Origin: PALSA-607 sp036509315
GTDB taxonomy: Bacteria > Actinomycetota > Actinomycetes > Acidothermales > Acidothermaceae
DNA length: 23,494 bases
Reading direction: 5' to 3'
NCBI GenBank assembly: GCA_036509315.1
Contig: DATCFU010000133.1
Location: forward strand, 1 to 23,494
The notes below the pieces were generated by a model that did no database searches, was not told the origin of the DNA, and saw nothing but the letters and a program-made list of their open reading frames with translations. This document shows positions 23,367 to 23,494 of the stretch, piece after piece (position 1 is the first letter of the stretch; every line of letters begins with the position of its first letter). The position numbers were made by a program, and so were the translations under genes.

Positions 23367-23402
23367 TGCTCTCTGGCGCTAGTAGCGCCATAATGGCGCC
23401 AT
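23366..23402 (+). promoter_or_regulatory. Leaderless promoter with two palindromes for the antitoxin
   Basis: -35 TTGCTC (23366-23371) and -10 CATAAT (23389-23394) are 17 bases apart, and transcription would start at about ATG 23401, with no ribosome binding site. TGGCGCTAGTAGCGCCA (23374-23390) is a perfect 17-base palindrome in the spacer. ATGGCGCCAT (23393-23402) is another, covering the -10 edge and start codon. Both share TGGCGC, a fitting autorepressor operator. Confidence 0.7.
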
Positions 23403-23494
23403 GCCAAGTGTTCAGATCAAAGACGTTCCCGAGCAGACGCACGCGGTACTACGGCAGCGCGCCGCAGCAGCCCACCAGTCACTGCAGGAGTATC
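23401..23494 (+). CDS. FitA/VapB-like ribbon-helix-helix antitoxin (partial, runs off the window)
   Basis: The first 31 codons of a gene that continues beyond the window. MPSVQIKDVPEQTHAVLRQR is the N-terminal strand and first helix of FitA/VapB-type antitoxins, with AAAAHQSLQEY starting the second helix. The family binds its own promoter as a dimer and neutralises a PIN-domain RNase toxin (VapC/FitB) encoded just downstream. It starts at ATG 23401 without a leader. The toxin should lie right of the window. The protein family is fairly clear even from this fragment. Confidence 0.82.
   Translation, partial: MPSVQIKDVPEQTHAVLRQRAAAAHQSLQEY

Noticed and set aside
22962..23393. A 143-aa protein containing excisionase-like repeats
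   Set aside because: Its first third is an out-of-frame reading of the excisionase gene, and the repeats lack the helix-turn-helix. It is better explained as repeated gene tails.

Overview
The window is high-GC DNA with actinobacterial hallmarks: Tat-type lipoprotein export, an LldD2-like lactate dehydrogenase, many GTG/TTG starts, apparent leaderless promoters and 3' fragments of a tRNA-Lys(CUU) typical of Actinomycetota. The genus cannot be named from the sequence alone.

Region 1 (about 1-10310) reads as ordinary chromosome. It starts with a sugar-uptake operon: a Tat/lipoprotein substrate-binding protein, two ABC permeases and a GH36 alpha-galactosidase, coupled by overlapping or nearly touching genes. 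No ATPase gene is present, so a shared ATPase elsewhere is presumed. It is followed by a two-repeat membrane protein (COG4280 type) with a small membrane partner, a zinc-type alcohol dehydrogenase, an FMN-dependent L-lactate dehydrogenase and a PAS-GGDEF diguanylate cyclase.

Region 2 (about 10650-17260) is bracketed by two direct copies of the 3' half of tRNA-Lys(CUU) (10748-10791 and 17076-17120). A 32-bp repeat built from GTGACCACCAC units lies just outside each copy. Inside are a second zinc alcohol dehydrogenase, a DedA-family membrane protein, a polytopic glycosyltransferase-like gene cut in two by an intact IS1380-family element (14183-15807, flanked by CTAAG duplications), and an IS3-family remnant broken by stops and frameshifts. 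There is no integrase inside, and neither tRNA copy has a 5' half. These look like displaced attachment-site scars from successive integrations at a tRNA gene lying to the right of the window.

Region 3 (about 17260-23494) is the left part of an integrative or mobilizable element. It holds an XRE regulator with a basic histone-H1-like tail, a toxin-antitoxin-type pair (winged-helix/nucleotidyltransferase plus HEPN) with its own palindromic promoter, a MobF (TrwC/TraI-type) relaxase-helicase, an AlpA/excisionase-like helix-turn-helix protein whose 3' coding end is repeated twice more downstream, and the start of a FitA/VapB-like antitoxin with a leaderless promoter full of palindromes. The integrase, the partner toxin and the intact tRNA-Lys would be expected to the right of the window.

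The most unusual signals are the tRNA scars with the flanking GTGACCACCAC repeats, the tandem tails of the excisionase gene, the exact 33-bp repeat in the relaxase linker, the autoregulated NTase/HEPN pair beside the relaxase, and a glycosyltransferase ORF that is restored exactly in frame when the IS is removed in silico.
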